Below, piece by piece: positions 34,643 to 44,509 of a DNA stretch of 54,059 nucleotides. The notes beneath the pieces are model-generated. The model had not been told where the DNA came from and did no database searches. It saw nothing but the letters and a program-made list of their open reading frames with translations. The DNA is from Rhizobiales bacterium CCH3-A5. GTDB lineage: Bacteria; Pseudomonadota; Alphaproteobacteria; Rhizobiales; Beijerinckiaceae. The stretch covers positions 1 to 54,059 of the forward strand of contig LSIB01000056.1 of assembly GCA_001556025.1 (NCBI GenBank), given 5' to 3'. The stretch's first letter is position 1. Each line of letters begins with the position of its first letter. The position numbers and the translations under genes were made by a program.

Positions 34643-37600
34643 ATGGCCGAGAATCTGGACCATTCCAAATCTGAAGCGCATATGACTTCGGACGGGCAGC
34701 CCCGCCCCAACGGCCTGCGCGAGGTCGCGCTCGACGACAAATACGATCTCGGCAAACACCGCATCTTCCTCACCGGCACTCAGGCCATCACCCGCATGCT
34801 GATGGTGCAGAAGGAGCGCGACCGGCGCGCCGGCCTCAACACGGCGGGCTTCGTCTCGGGTTATCGCGGCTCCCCGCTCGGCGGGCTCGACCAGCAGCTC
34901 GCCCGCGCCACGAAGCACCTCAAGGGCTCCGACATCGTCTTCACGCCCGGCCTCAACGAGGACCTTGCGGCGACCGCCGTCTGGGGCACGCAGCAGGCCG
35001 AGCTTCAGGGCGAGGGCAAATATGACGGCGTATTCGCGCTCTGGTACGGCAAGGGCCCCGGCGTCGACCGCAGCGGCGACGTCTTCCGCCACGGCAACAT
35101 GGCCGGCACCTCGCCCCATGGCGGCGTGATCTGCCTGATGGGCGACGACCACACCGCCGAGAGCTCGACCAACGCCCACCAGACCGAGTTCGTCTTCGTC
35201 GACCGGATGATGCCGATCCTGAACCCCGCCGGCGTGCAGGAGATCATGGATTATTCCCTGCACGGGCTGGCGCTGTCGCGCTTCGCCTCGGTCTGGGTCG
35301 GCATCAAATGCGTCAAGGACAACATCGAATCGACGGCGTCGGTCGACGGCGACCCCGAGCGGGTGAAGATCGTCGTCCCCGATGATTTCGAGATGCCGCC
35401 CGGCGGCCTGAGCATCCGCCGTGAACTCGATTTCCTCGAGCAGGAGAAGCGGCTGCACATCCACAAGCGCGCCGCCATGCTGGCCTATCTGCGCGCCAAC
35501 AAGCTCAACCAGACCATCACCTCGGGCGGCAGGCAACCGCGCATCGGCATCATCACGGTCGGCAAATCCTATCTCGATGTGCGCCAGGCGTTTGAGGATC
35601 TCGGCATCGACGAGGTCCGCGCCAACGATCTTGGCATTCGCCTGTTCAAGGTCGCCTGCCCCTGGCCGATCGATCCCTCGGAGCTGAAGAGCTTCGTCGA
35701 AGGTCTCGACCTCGTCATGGTCGTCGAGGAAAAGCGCTCGCTGATCGAGGTGCAGGTTCGCGAGGAACTCTACGGCGCGGCCCAGCAGCCCATGGTGATC
35801 GGCAAGAAGGACGAAAACGGCGAGTGGCTGTTCCCGGTCCATGGCGCGCTCGATCCTAACGACGTCGCCATCGCGCTGGGCAGCAGGCTGCTGCAGTATC
35901 GGGACGACCCGGCGCTGCGGGCGCGGCTGGAGGAGATCGCGCGCGCGCAAGGCCGCCTCGCCGAGGCGCAGGAAGTCGCCAGGCGCACGCCCTATTACTG
36001 CTCGGGCTGCCCGCACAGCACCTCGACGGTGGTGCCCAAGGGCTCGCGCGCCTATGCCGGCATCGGCTGCCACTACATGGTGCAGTGGATGGACCGCGAC
36101 ACCACCGGCTTCACCCAGATGGGCGGCGAGGGCGCGAATTGGGTCGGCGAGGCGCCGTTCTCGACACGAAGGCACGTCTTCCAGAATCTCGGCGACGGCA
36201 CCTACACGCATTCCGGCTCGCTCGCGATCCGCTGGGCGGTCGCGGCCGGCGTCAACATCACCTACAAGCTGCTCTATAACGACGCCGTCGCCATGACCGG
36301 CGGGCAGCAGGCCGAAGGGCATCTGACCCCGGACCAGATGGCCCGCCAGATCGCCGGAGAGGGCGTGCAGCGCATCGCCGTCGTCACCGACGAACCCGAC
36401 AAATACCCCTCCGGCACGGTCTGGCCGCCCGGCACGACGATCCATCATCGCGACGATCTCGACGCCGTCCAGCGCGAGCTCCGCGATGTGCAGGGCGTCT
36501 CGCTCCTGCTCTACGACCAGACCTGCGCCACCGAGAAGCGCCGCCGCCGCAAGCGCGGAGCCTATCCCGACCCCGACAAGCGCGTCATCGTCAACGAACT
36601 CGTCTGCGAGGGCTGCGGCGATTGCGGCGTCAAATCGAACTGCGTCTCGGTGCAGCCGCTGGAGACCGAATTCGGCCGCAAGCGCCAGATCGACCAGTCG
36701 AACTGCAACAAGGATTTCTCCTGCATCAAGGGCTTCTGCCCCTCCTTCGTCACCGTGCATGGCGCGCGGCCGAAGAAGGCGGTTCCACGCCGGCTCGACG
36801 CCGGCGGCTTCGGATCGGGAGATCTGCCTGAGCCCGTCATCCCGGCGTTGACGAAGAGCTATGCCGTGATCGTCACCGGCGTCGGCGGAACCGGCGTCGT
36901 CACCATCGGCGCGATCCTCGGCATGGCCGCTCATCTCGAAGGCAAGGGCTGCGGCATGATCGACATGGCCGGCCTCGCCCAGAAGGGCGGCGCGGTCTTC
37001 AGCCACGTCAAGCTCGCGCCGACGCCGCAGGACATCCACGCCATTCGCGTCTCGGCCGGCCAGGCCGATCTCGTGCTCGGCTGCGACCTCACCGTCACCG
37101 GCTCGAAGAAGGTGCTGGGCGCGATCAAGCCCGCAGGCGCGACCGTCGTCGTCAACACCGCCGAAAGCCTCGGCGGCGACTTCACCCGCAACGCCGACCT
37201 GTCGCTGCCGGTCGAGCGGCTGAAGCGCGCCATTCTCTCGGCCGGCGGCCGCGAGCAGACGCATTTCGTCGATGCGACGGCAGCGGCCGTCGCCTTCACC
37301 GGCAACGCCATCGCCGCCAACATGTTCATGCTCGGCTACGCCTGGCAGTTCGGCGGCGTGCCCCTGTCGCGCGAGGCGCTTTTGCGCGCCATCGAGCTCA
37401 ACGGCGAGGCCGTGGCGATGAACAGCCAAGCCTTCGAACTGGGCCGCCGCGCCGCGCATCAGCCGGAGGCGCTGGTCGCGGCGTTGGCGCAAGCCAAGGC
37501 GCCGACGCAGGCGCGCCACATATCGGAGACGCTCGACGAGATCATCGCGCGCCGCGTGACGTTCCTGACCGCCTATCAGAACGCGGCCTATGCGGCGCGC

Positions 37601-38218
37601 TACCGCCATCTCGTCGCCCGCGTGCAGGCGAAGGAAGCGGCCGTGCTGCCCGGCCAGACCGCGCTGTCGGAAGCCGTCGCGCGCTATCTCTTCAAGCTGA
37701 TGGCCTACAAGGACGAGTACGAGGTCGCCCGTCTCTATGCCGACGGCTCGTTCCAGAAACAGGTCGAGGCGACGTTCGAAGCGACGAGCGCGTCGGGCGA
37801 AAAGCTGCGCTACGAGTTCAATCTCGCCCCGCCGCTGCTGGCGAAGGCGGACCCGGTCACCGGCGAGCCGCGCAAGATGACGTTTGGTCCCTGGATGATG
37901 TCGGCGTTCGGCTTGCTGGCGAAGCTCAAGGGCCTGCGCGGGACCGCCTTCGACGTGTTCGGCTACACCCATGAGCGCAAGACCGAACGGCAACTGATCG
38001 CCGATTACGAGGCGTTGCTGGGTGAGATCATCGCCAAGCTGACGCCGGAGACCCACGCGCTCTGCGTCGCGCTCGCCGCGATCCCCGAAAAGATCCGCGG
38101 CTTCGGCCACGTCAAGGAGCGCCATCTCAAGGCGGCCAAGGCCGAGGAGACGGAACTGTTGGCGAGGCTGCGCGATGGTTCGGAGGCGGCTCTGGCGATG
38201 CCGAAAGCAGCGGAGTAG
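34643..38218 (+). CDS. Fused indolepyruvate (2-oxoacid) ferredoxin oxidoreductase
   Basis: A 1191-residue single-chain enzyme combining the IorA and IorB parts. It decarboxylates aryl- or branched 2-oxoacids to acyl-CoA, reducing ferredoxin. Residues about 25-440 are the pyrimidine/CoA half (TAGFVSGYRGSPLGGLDQ). The TPP-binding half is at about 450-640: YYCSGCPHSTS, GIGCHYMVQWM, QMGGEGANWVGEAPF. An iron-sulfur segment at about 653-700 has CEGCGDC ... SNC ... SNCNKDFSCIKGFCPSF. The gamma-type domain follows from about 740 (VTGVGGTGVVTIGAILGMAAH). ATG 34643 has GGGAGG six bases before it; the earlier ATG at 34577 does not. It is unusual as an oxygen-sensitive class in an apparently aerobic setting, but common in alphaproteobacteria. 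Confidence 0.92.
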   Translation: MAENLDHSKSEAHMTSDGQPRPNGLREVALDDKYDLGKHRIFLTGTQAITRMLMVQKERDRRAGLNTAGFVSGYRGSPLGGLDQQLARATKHLKGSDIVFTPGLNEDLAATAVWGTQQAELQGEGKYDGVFALWYGKGPGVDRSGDVFRHGNMAGTSPHGGVICLMGDDHTAESSTNAHQTEFVFVDRMMPILNPAGVQEIMDYSLHGLALSRFASVWVGIKCVKDNIESTASVDGDPERVKIVVPDDFEMPPGGLSIRRELDFLEQEKRLHIHKRAAMLAYLRANKLNQTITSGGRQPRIGIITVGKSYLDVRQAFEDLGIDEVRANDLGIRLFKVACPWPIDPSELKSFVEGLDLVMVVEEKRSLIEVQVREELYGAAQQPMVIGKKDENGEWLFPVHGALDPNDVAIALGSRLLQYRDDPALRARLEEIARAQGRLAEAQEVARRTPYYCSGCPHSTSTVVPKGSRAYAGIGCHYMVQWMDRDTTGFTQMGGEGANWVGEAPFSTRRHVFQNLGDGTYTHSGSLAIRWAVAAGVNITYKLLYNDAVAMTGGQQAEGHLTPDQMARQIAGEGVQRIAVVTDEPDKYPSGTVWPPGTTIHHRDDLDAVQRELRDVQGVSLLLYDQTCATEKRRRRKRGAYPDPDKRVIVNELVCEGCGDCGVKSNCVSVQPLETEFGRKRQIDQSNCNKDFSCIKGFCPSFVTVHGARPKKAVPRRLDAGGFGSGDLPEPVIPALTKSYAVIVTGVGGTGVVTIGAILGMAAHLEGKGCGMIDMAGLAQKGGAVFSHVKLAPTPQDIHAIRVSAGQADLVLGCDLTVTGSKKVLGAIKPAGATVVVNTAESLGGDFTRNADLSLPVERLKRAILSAGGREQTHFVDATAAAVAFTGNAIAANMFMLGYAWQFGGVPLSREALLRAIELNGEAVAMNSQAFELGRRAAHQPEALVAALAQAKAPTQARHISETLDEIIARRVTFLTAYQNAAYAARYRHLVARVQAKEAAVLPGQTALSEAVARYLFKLMAYKDEYEVARLYADGSFQKQVEATFEATSASGEKLRYEFNLAPPLLAKADPVTGEPRKMTFGPWMMSAFGLLAKLKGLRGTAFDVFGYTHERKTERQLIADYEALLGEIIAKLTPETHALCVALAAIPEKIRGFGHVKERHLKAAKAEETELLARLRDGSEAALAMPKAAE

Positions 38219-38241
38219 GGAACACACTTCGCCATCGCGTC

Positions 38242-38264
38242 ATGGTCGGGCTTGTCCCGACCAT
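38242..38264. repeat. Perfect hairpin, REP-like, after the oxidoreductase gene
   Basis: ATGGTCGGG, CTTGT, CCCGACCAT: a 9-bp perfect stem 23 bases after the stop. It resembles short palindromic intergenic elements common in rhizobial genomes (TCATGGxCGGGCTTGTCCC type). It has no T-tract, so its role as a terminator is uncertain. The rest of the gap to 38391 shows no other clear signal. Confidence 0.6.
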
Positions 38265-38391
38265 CACCATCTTCGCTCGTCGAGCCCTACGCCGAAGACG
38301 TGGATGCTCGTGTTGCCAATGGCCTTCTTTGAGTTTCCGGTCGCGCGCCTCATACTGGCCCGAAGACCCGCCCTCAGGACGCACCCTCACC

Positions 38392-39066
38392 TTGATCGCC
38401 CCCGACGAACTGCGCGCCATTGCCGCCTGGTCGCGCGACCTGACGCAGCCTGAGTTCGACGAGGCGCGGCGCGGCATCAGCCTGAAGACCTATGGCAAGG
38501 GCAGCAACATCTGCCATGTCGGGGACAGGCTGGAATCCTGGACCGGGGTCGCCGAGGGGCTGGTCAAGATGTCGACGACCTCGAAGACCGGAAAATCGGC
38601 GACGCTGGCGGGCATGCGCTCAGGCGCGTGGTTCGGCGAGGGGACGGTGATCAAGGCCGAGCCGCGCCGCTACGAACTCGTCGCGCTGCGCGAGACAAGG
38701 CTCGCTTTGATGCGGCGCTCGACCTTCATGTGGCTGTTCGAGCATTCAGCAGCCTTCAACCGCTTCCTCGTCCATCAGTTCAACGAGCGCCTGGCCCAGT
38801 TCATCGCCATCGCCGAGACCGACCGCACACTCGATGCGACGGCGCGGCTGGCGCGCAATCTCGCCTGGCTGTTCAACCCGACGCTCTATCCCGGCCAGGA
38901 TCGCACGCTCGTCGTCTCGCAGGAAGAACTCGGACTGCTGGCGGGCATGTCGCGGCAGATGGCCAATCAGGGGCTGGCGAAGCTGGAGGCACTGGGCCTG
39001 CTCGAGGTCGGCCATGGCAGCGTGACGATCAGGGATCTGGAGCGGCTCGCGCGCTACGAGGGCTGA
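38392..39066 (+). CDS. Crp/Fnr-family transcriptional regulator
   Basis: A 224-residue regulator with an N-terminal cyclic-nucleotide-like beta barrel (GVAEGLVKMSTTSKTGKSATLAGMRSGAWFGEG) and a C-terminal winged helix (VVSQEELGLLAGMSRQMANQGLAKLEALGLLEV). No cysteine cluster is present, so it is not an Fnr-type iron-sulfur sensor. TTG 38392 is chosen because the upstream ATG at 38242 lies in a repeat hairpin and gives an implausible Arg/Ser-rich leader. It sits between the oxidoreductase and ligase genes and may control either. Confidence 0.82.
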   Translation: MIAPDELRAIAAWSRDLTQPEFDEARRGISLKTYGKGSNICHVGDRLESWTGVAEGLVKMSTTSKTGKSATLAGMRSGAWFGEGTVIKAEPRRYELVALRETRLALMRRSTFMWLFEHSAAFNRFLVHQFNERLAQFIAIAETDRTLDATARLARNLAWLFNPTLYPGQDRTLVVSQEELGLLAGMSRQMANQGLAKLEALGLLEVGHGSVTIRDLERLARYEG

Positions 39067-39075
39067 GCGCCTTGC

Positions 39076-39150
39076 CGTCTTGCGAGCGCAGCGAAGCAAT
39101 CCAGAGGGTTGCGCGATACGCTGGATTGCTTCGCTGCGCTCGCAATGACG
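39076..39150. repeat. Long palindromic repeat element, copy 1
   Basis: Two arms of about 29 bases (TTGCGAGCGCAGCGAAGCAA then TCCAG, and its inverse) flank a 16-base centre. A second copy is at 52344-52422. This type of element (TTGCGAGCGNAGCGAAGCAA) recurs between genes in rhizobial-type genomes. It occupies the 310-base gap between the Crp-type gene and the ligase gene together with the palindrome at 39333; I see no gene in the remainder of that gap. Confidence 0.85.
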
Positions 39151-39332
39151 GGATTGGCATCGGCGCGGAGGGTGCGCCGGCCCAGTCACAATCGCGTGCA
39201 AAAACGCCCATGCAGACCTCTGCAAGACAATAGCGACCAAATGGCGAGTTGTCTGTCAAGTCCCCCCTTGCGAAGATGATGGGCGGCTGCAAGGCTTGCA
39301 TGAAGAAAAGGGCCCGGAGCGGCCCGGATAAT

Positions 39333-39353
39333 GACCGCGACAAAATCGCGGTC
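39333..39353. promoter_or_regulatory. Operator-like palindrome upstream of the acyl-CoA ligase gene
   Basis: GACCGCGA, CAAAA, TCGCGGTC: a perfect 8-bp inverted repeat ending 23 bases before the GTG start. It could be a repressor site or an RNA hairpin in the leader of the ligase/ABC operon. Confidence 0.55.
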
Positions 39354-39376
39354 GGACAGGGTGGAGATCGAGGATC

Positions 39377-41349
39377 GTGGCAAGCGTCAGCGCCGGCCAG
39401 GCGGATACCTTTCCGAAGCTGCTGCTGCGCAATGCGCGCGAGCGCTGCGCGCGGCCTGCGTTCCGCCACAAGGATCTCGGCATCTGGCAGTCCTGGACCT
39501 GGGCGCAGGTCGCCGAGCAGGTCCGCTCCTATGCCAAGGGTCTTGCCGATCTCGGGCTGAAGCGCGGCGAGAAGGTCGCGATCATCGGCTACAACCGGCC
39601 CAGACTCTACTGGTCGATGGCCGCCGCCCAGTGGCTCGGCGCGATCCCGGTGCCGGTCTATGCCGACAGCGTCGCCGACGAGATGGCCTATGTGCTCGAC
39701 CATGCCGAGGCGGTCTTCGCCTGCGTGCAGGACCAGGAGCAGGTCGACAAGATCCTCTCCATCGCCGACCGCCTGCCGAATCTGCGCCACATGCTCTATG
39801 ACGAGCCCCGGGGCCTGCGCGACTACGACCACGGCAAGCTGCACGAGATCGGCAGCGTCATCGCGGCGGGCGCCGCCGCGCTGAAGGCGAGCCCGGAGGC
39901 GAGCGAGGCGCTGGAGCGCGAGATGCAGGCGGGCTCGGGCACCGACCTCGGCATCATCCTCTACACCTCGGGCACCACGGGCCGGCCCAAGGGCGTCATG
40001 CTCAGCCATTTCAACGTCATCACCGCCGCCGAGATCGGCTGCCAGTTCGACGGCCTGACCGAGCGCGACGAGATCATCGCCTATCTGCCGATCGCCTGGG
40101 TCGGCGATCATGTCTTCTCCTATGCCCAGGCCATCATCGCCGGCTTCTGCGTCAACTGCCCGGAAGGGCCGGAGACCGTCATCGACGACCGCCGCGAGGT
40201 CGGCACCACCTATGCCTTCGCGCCTCCGCGCGTCTTCGAGACCATGCTGACGCTGACCATGGTGCGGATGGAGGACGCCGGCCCGCTGATGCGCCGCCTG
40301 TTCCACTATTTCCTCGGCGTCGCCAAGACCCATGGCGAGAAGATCCTCAACGGCGAGAGCGTGCCGCTGGGCGCCCGCCTGCTCTACAAGCTCGGCGATC
40401 TCCTGATCTACGCGCCGCTGCGCAACCGGTTCGGCCTGAGCAACATCAAGGTCGGCTACACGGCGGGCGAGGCGATCGGGCCTGAGCTGTTCAGATTCTA
40501 CCGTTCGATCGGCGTCAACCTGAAGCAGCTCTACGGCCAGACCGAAGCCGGCGTGTACGTCACCATGCAGCCCGATGGCGAGATCAAGGCCGACACGGTC
40601 GGCAAGCCCGCGCCGCTGGTCGAGATCCGGATCGACGACAATGGCGAGGTGCTCTACCGCTCGCCCTCGATCTTCGGCGGCTACTACAAGGACCCGGAAA
40701 AGACCGCCGAGACGATGACGGCCGACGGCTTCGTCCGCTCCGGCGACGCCGGCTTCTTCGACGAGACCGGCCACCTCAAGATCATCGACCGCGCCAAGGA
40801 TGTCGGCAAGCTCTCGAACGGCGACCTGTTCCCGCCGAAATACATCGAGAACAAGCTGAAGTTTTATCCCAACATCAAGGAGGTCGTCGCCTTCGGCCAA
40901 GGCCGCGACTATGCGACCGTGGCGCTGAACATCGACCTGGCGGCCGTCGGCAACTGGGCCGAACGCAACAACGTCGTCTACGCCTCCTATCAGGAACTGG
41001 CCGGCCACGAACTCGTCTACGACATGATCGCCAGGCATGTCGACGAGGTGAACCGCTCGCTGGCGGCCGAGCCGCTGATGGGCGGGGCGCAGATCCGGCG
41101 CTTCCTCATCCTGCACAAGGAACTCGACGCCGACGACGGCGAGCTGACACGGACCCAGAAGGTCAGGCGCGGCTTCATCGCCGAGCGCTACGCGCCACTC
41201 GTGAACGCGCTCTATGACGGCTCGCAGATCGCCGCGATCTCGACCGAGGTCACTTTCGAGGATGGCCGCAAGGGCGTGATCTCGGCCAACGTCAAGGTGC
41301 GCGACGCCAAGACCTATCCGGCGACCGCGCCAACCCCGGCGAGGGCGGC

Positions 41350-41353
<4 letters not shown>
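39377..41353 (+). CDS. Long-chain-type acyl-CoA ligase (AMP-forming)
   Basis: A 658-residue adenylate-forming enzyme that activates a carboxylic acid to its CoA thioester. The ATP loop is IILYTSGTTGRPKGVMLSH (about 193-211). The adenine motif is YGQTEAGVYV and the hinge region DGFVRSGDAGFFDETGHLKIIDRAKD. The size and the C-terminal extension match long-chain (FadD15/ACSBG-like) ligases rather than short-chain ones. Start is GTG 39377. It overlaps the ABC ATPase gene by ATGA, so ligase and importer are co-produced: the imported acid is probably its substrate. Confidence 0.9.
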
Positions 41354-42179
<826 letters not shown>

Positions 42180-42180
<1 letters not shown>

Positions 42181-42242
42181 TGGCTGTCGTTCAGAAACAC
42201 ACCACGGTGGCTCGGGCGGTGCTTGAAGGACAAGGCTCATGA
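42180..42242 (+). CDS. Possible 20-aa micro-ORF bridging the LivG- and LivH-type genes
   Basis: ATG 42180 overlaps the ATPase stop (TGATG) and the TGA at 42240-42242 overlaps the permease start (ATGA). The 20-codon frame begins MAVVQKHT and has no hydrophobic segment. It carries the permease gene's ribosome site (AAGGA). Exact fusion at both ends suggests it keeps ribosomes moving from one gene to the next; the peptide itself may have no function. Confidence 0.4.
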
Positions 42243-43312
42243 GCGATGCCACCCTGCGTCCCGCCCCAAATCTCCTCGCCAATGGCTGGGTCAAGGCCGG
42301 CCTGATCCTGGCCGCGATCGTCGCGGCCGCCATGCTCGCCGCGCGGCTCGACGGCTCGGGCACCGCCTACAAGATCCTGATCGACCCCTTCGTCCAGATG
42401 GTCGAGCTGCCCGATCTGTTCGTGCAGACGATCTGGGAAGGGCTCGTCACCGGCGTGCTCTACGCGCTGATCGCGCTCGGTTTCGTGCTGATTTTCAAGG
42501 CGTCGGGCGTGTTCAATTTTGCCCAGGGCGTCATGGTGGTGTTCGCGGCGTTGACGCTTGTGGGCCTTCACGAGAAGGGCGTGCCGGCCTTCCTCGCCGT
42601 GATCCTGACGCTCGGCGTCATGTTCGTGCTGGCGGTGACGATCGAGCGCGTGGTGCTGCGCCCGCTGGTCAACCAGCCCGACATCATCCTGTTCATGGCG
42701 ACCTTCGGGATCACCTATTTCCTGATCGGCTTCGGCGAATCCGTTTTTGGCGGCAACCCCAAGCAGATGATCGCGGAGCAACTCTATCTGCCCAGGGGTG
42801 CGATCGACCTGAACATTCTGGGCGGGCGCGTCTCGCTGCAGAAGATCGATATCGCGGCGGCGGTCATCGCCTCGATCATGATCGCCGCGCTCGCGCTCTT
42901 CTTCCAGTACACCCGCATCGGCAGGGCCTTGCGGGCGGTGGCCGACAGCCACAAGGCGGCGCTCTCGGTCGGCATCTCGCTGAACCAGATCTGGGTCATC
43001 GTCTGGTTTACCGCGGGCATCGTCGCGCTGATCACCGGCATCATGTGGGGCGCGCGCTCGGACGTGTCCTTCGCGCTCGAGATCGTGGCGCTGAAGGCGC
43101 TTCCGGTGCTGATCCTGGGCGGTTTCACCTCGATTCCCGGCGCCATCGTCGGCGGTCTGATCATCGGCATCGGCGAGAAAGTCGGCGAGTTCTACTGGGG
43201 CCCGCTGATCGGCGGCGGCATCGAGAGCTGGCTGGCCTATTTCATCGCCCTTGGTTTCCTGCTGTTCCGGCCGCAGGGCCTGTTCGGCGACAAGATCATC
43301 GAACGCATCTGA
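42239..43312 (+). CDS. LivH-type ABC permease
   Basis: A 357-residue permease with about eight helices. LVTGVLYALIALGFVLIFKASGVFNFAQGVM is the LivH hallmark (about 60-90), with the coupling region YTRIGRALRAVADSHKAALSVGI and LKALPVLILGGFTSIPGAIVGGLI later. An extra N-terminal helix of about 40 residues precedes the family core. It is coupled to the micro-ORF upstream by ATGA. Confidence 0.92.
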   Translation: MSDATLRPAPNLLANGWVKAGLILAAIVAAAMLAARLDGSGTAYKILIDPFVQMVELPDLFVQTIWEGLVTGVLYALIALGFVLIFKASGVFNFAQGVMVVFAALTLVGLHEKGVPAFLAVILTLGVMFVLAVTIERVVLRPLVNQPDIILFMATFGITYFLIGFGESVFGGNPKQMIAEQLYLPRGAIDLNILGGRVSLQKIDIAAAVIASIMIAALALFFQYTRIGRALRAVADSHKAALSVGISLNQIWVIVWFTAGIVALITGIMWGARSDVSFALEIVALKALPVLILGGFTSIPGAIVGGLIIGIGEKVGEFYWGPLIGGGIESWLAYFIALGFLLFRPQGLFGDKIIERI

Positions 43313-43325
43313 GAGGCTTGAGCCC

Positions 43326-44405
43326 GTGTTCTACCGCGAAGCCGGCCAATACAAGACGAGCTATTCCGCCGACATGGCGGTGTTCCCGATCTGGCAGGAC
43401 CGGATCGGCATCGCCGTCATCCTCGCGCTCGCCTTCATCGGCGTGCCGCTGATCGGCAACGATTTCTTCACGACGACCGTGATGATCCCGTTCCTGGTGT
43501 TCTCGCTGGCCGCGATCGGGCTCAACATCCTGACCGGCTATACCGGGCTGATCTCGCTGGGCACGGCCGCCTTCATGGGCGTCGGAGCCTATGCCTGCTA
43601 CAAGATGACGACAATCTTCCCCAACGTGAACATCATCGTCCTGATCCTGGTGTCGGGGCTGTTCTCGGCTGCCATCGGCGTGCTCTTCGGGCTGCCCTCG
43701 CTGCGCATCAAGGGCTTTTACCTCGCGGTCGCGACGCTGGCCGCGCAGTTCTTCCTGCAATGGGCCTTCGTGCGCGTGCCGTGGCTGTTCAATTACAACG
43801 CATCGGGCGCCATCGAGGTGCCGCTGCGCAGCGTCTTCGGTATCCCGATCACCGGCGCGACGGCCAGCCCGGAAACGCGCTACTTCGTCTGCCTCGTGCT
43901 CGTCGTGGTGTTGACCTGGTTTGCCTCCAACCTCGTCCACGGCAGGCTCGGCCGCTCCTGGATGGCGGTGCGCGACATGGACATCGCCGCCGAACTGATG
44001 GGCATCAAGCTGCTCAACGCCAAGCTGCTCGCCTTCGCGGTCTCGTCTTTCTATTGCGGCGTCGCCGGCGCGATGATGATTTTCCTCTGGTACGGCACCG
44101 CCGAGGCGGCCGACGTGTTCTCGATCCGGCTCTCCTTTAACATCCTGTTCATGATCATCATCGGGGGGCTCGGCTCGCTGATCGGCTCCTTCTTCGGCGC
44201 GGCGTTCATCGCCAGCCTGCCGACCATCATGAAGTTCGGACTGCCGGCGATCGGCATTCCGCTGGCGGGCGCGACCGCCGAGCATGTCACCTTCATGCTC
44301 GTTGGCGCGCTGATCATCGTCTTCCTGATCGTGGAGCCGCACGGCCTCGCGCGGCTCTGGCAGATCGGGAAGCAGAAGTTGCGGACTTGGCCCTTCCCCT
44401 ATTGA
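43326..44405 (+). CDS. LivM-type ABC permease
   Basis: A 359-residue permease. LAAIGLNILTGYTGLISLGTAAFMGVGAYA (about 60-90) and GLPSLRIKGFYLAVATLAAQFF are LivM signatures; the coupling helix is GRSWMAVRDMDIAAELMGI. GTG 43326 is the likely start, 13 bases after the LivH stop. A 104-base gap with no strong promoter separates it from the binding-protein gene. Confidence 0.9.
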   Translation: MFYREAGQYKTSYSADMAVFPIWQDRIGIAVILALAFIGVPLIGNDFFTTTVMIPFLVFSLAAIGLNILTGYTGLISLGTAAFMGVGAYACYKMTTIFPNVNIIVLILVSGLFSAAIGVLFGLPSLRIKGFYLAVATLAAQFFLQWAFVRVPWLFNYNASGAIEVPLRSVFGIPITGATASPETRYFVCLVLVVVLTWFASNLVHGRLGRSWMAVRDMDIAAELMGIKLLNAKLLAFAVSSFYCGVAGAMMIFLWYGTAEAADVFSIRLSFNILFMIIIGGLGSLIGSFFGAAFIASLPTIMKFGLPAIGIPLAGATAEHVTFMLVGALIIVFLIVEPHGLARLWQIGKQKLRTWPFPY

Positions 44406-44509
44406 GAGCGGCCCAACAAACGACCTGTCGCTGGCATTTGCAAAGCGGCGGGCAAGGGAGACGGAGCGACGGCTGCGCCGCACCGGAAAACAACCACGGA
44501 GGAAGCAAG

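Noticed and set aside
34595..38227. A 1210-codon minus-strand open frame opposite the fused oxidoreductase
   Set aside because: It mirrors a high-GC gene in the antisense frame, has no recognisable domain and is rich in Arg/Ala/Asp/His in the pattern typical of such shadows. The plus-strand protein has all expected motifs.
38242..38391. Upstream extension of the Crp-type regulator to ATG 38242
   Set aside because: The ATG lies in a REP-like hairpin and the extra 50 residues are Arg/Ser/Pro-rich and unlike the family. TTG 38392 fits the fold.
39029..41116. A 695-codon minus-strand open frame opposite the acyl-CoA ligase
   Set aside because: Shadow frame; it also runs into the palindromic repeat at 39076-39150, which no real gene would be expected to encode.
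44406..44509. A sigma-54-like GG-N10-GC (CTGGCATTTGCAAAGC) before the binding-protein gene
   Set aside because: The spacing of GG and GC fits but the -12 element lacks TTGC in the right place; most likely chance.
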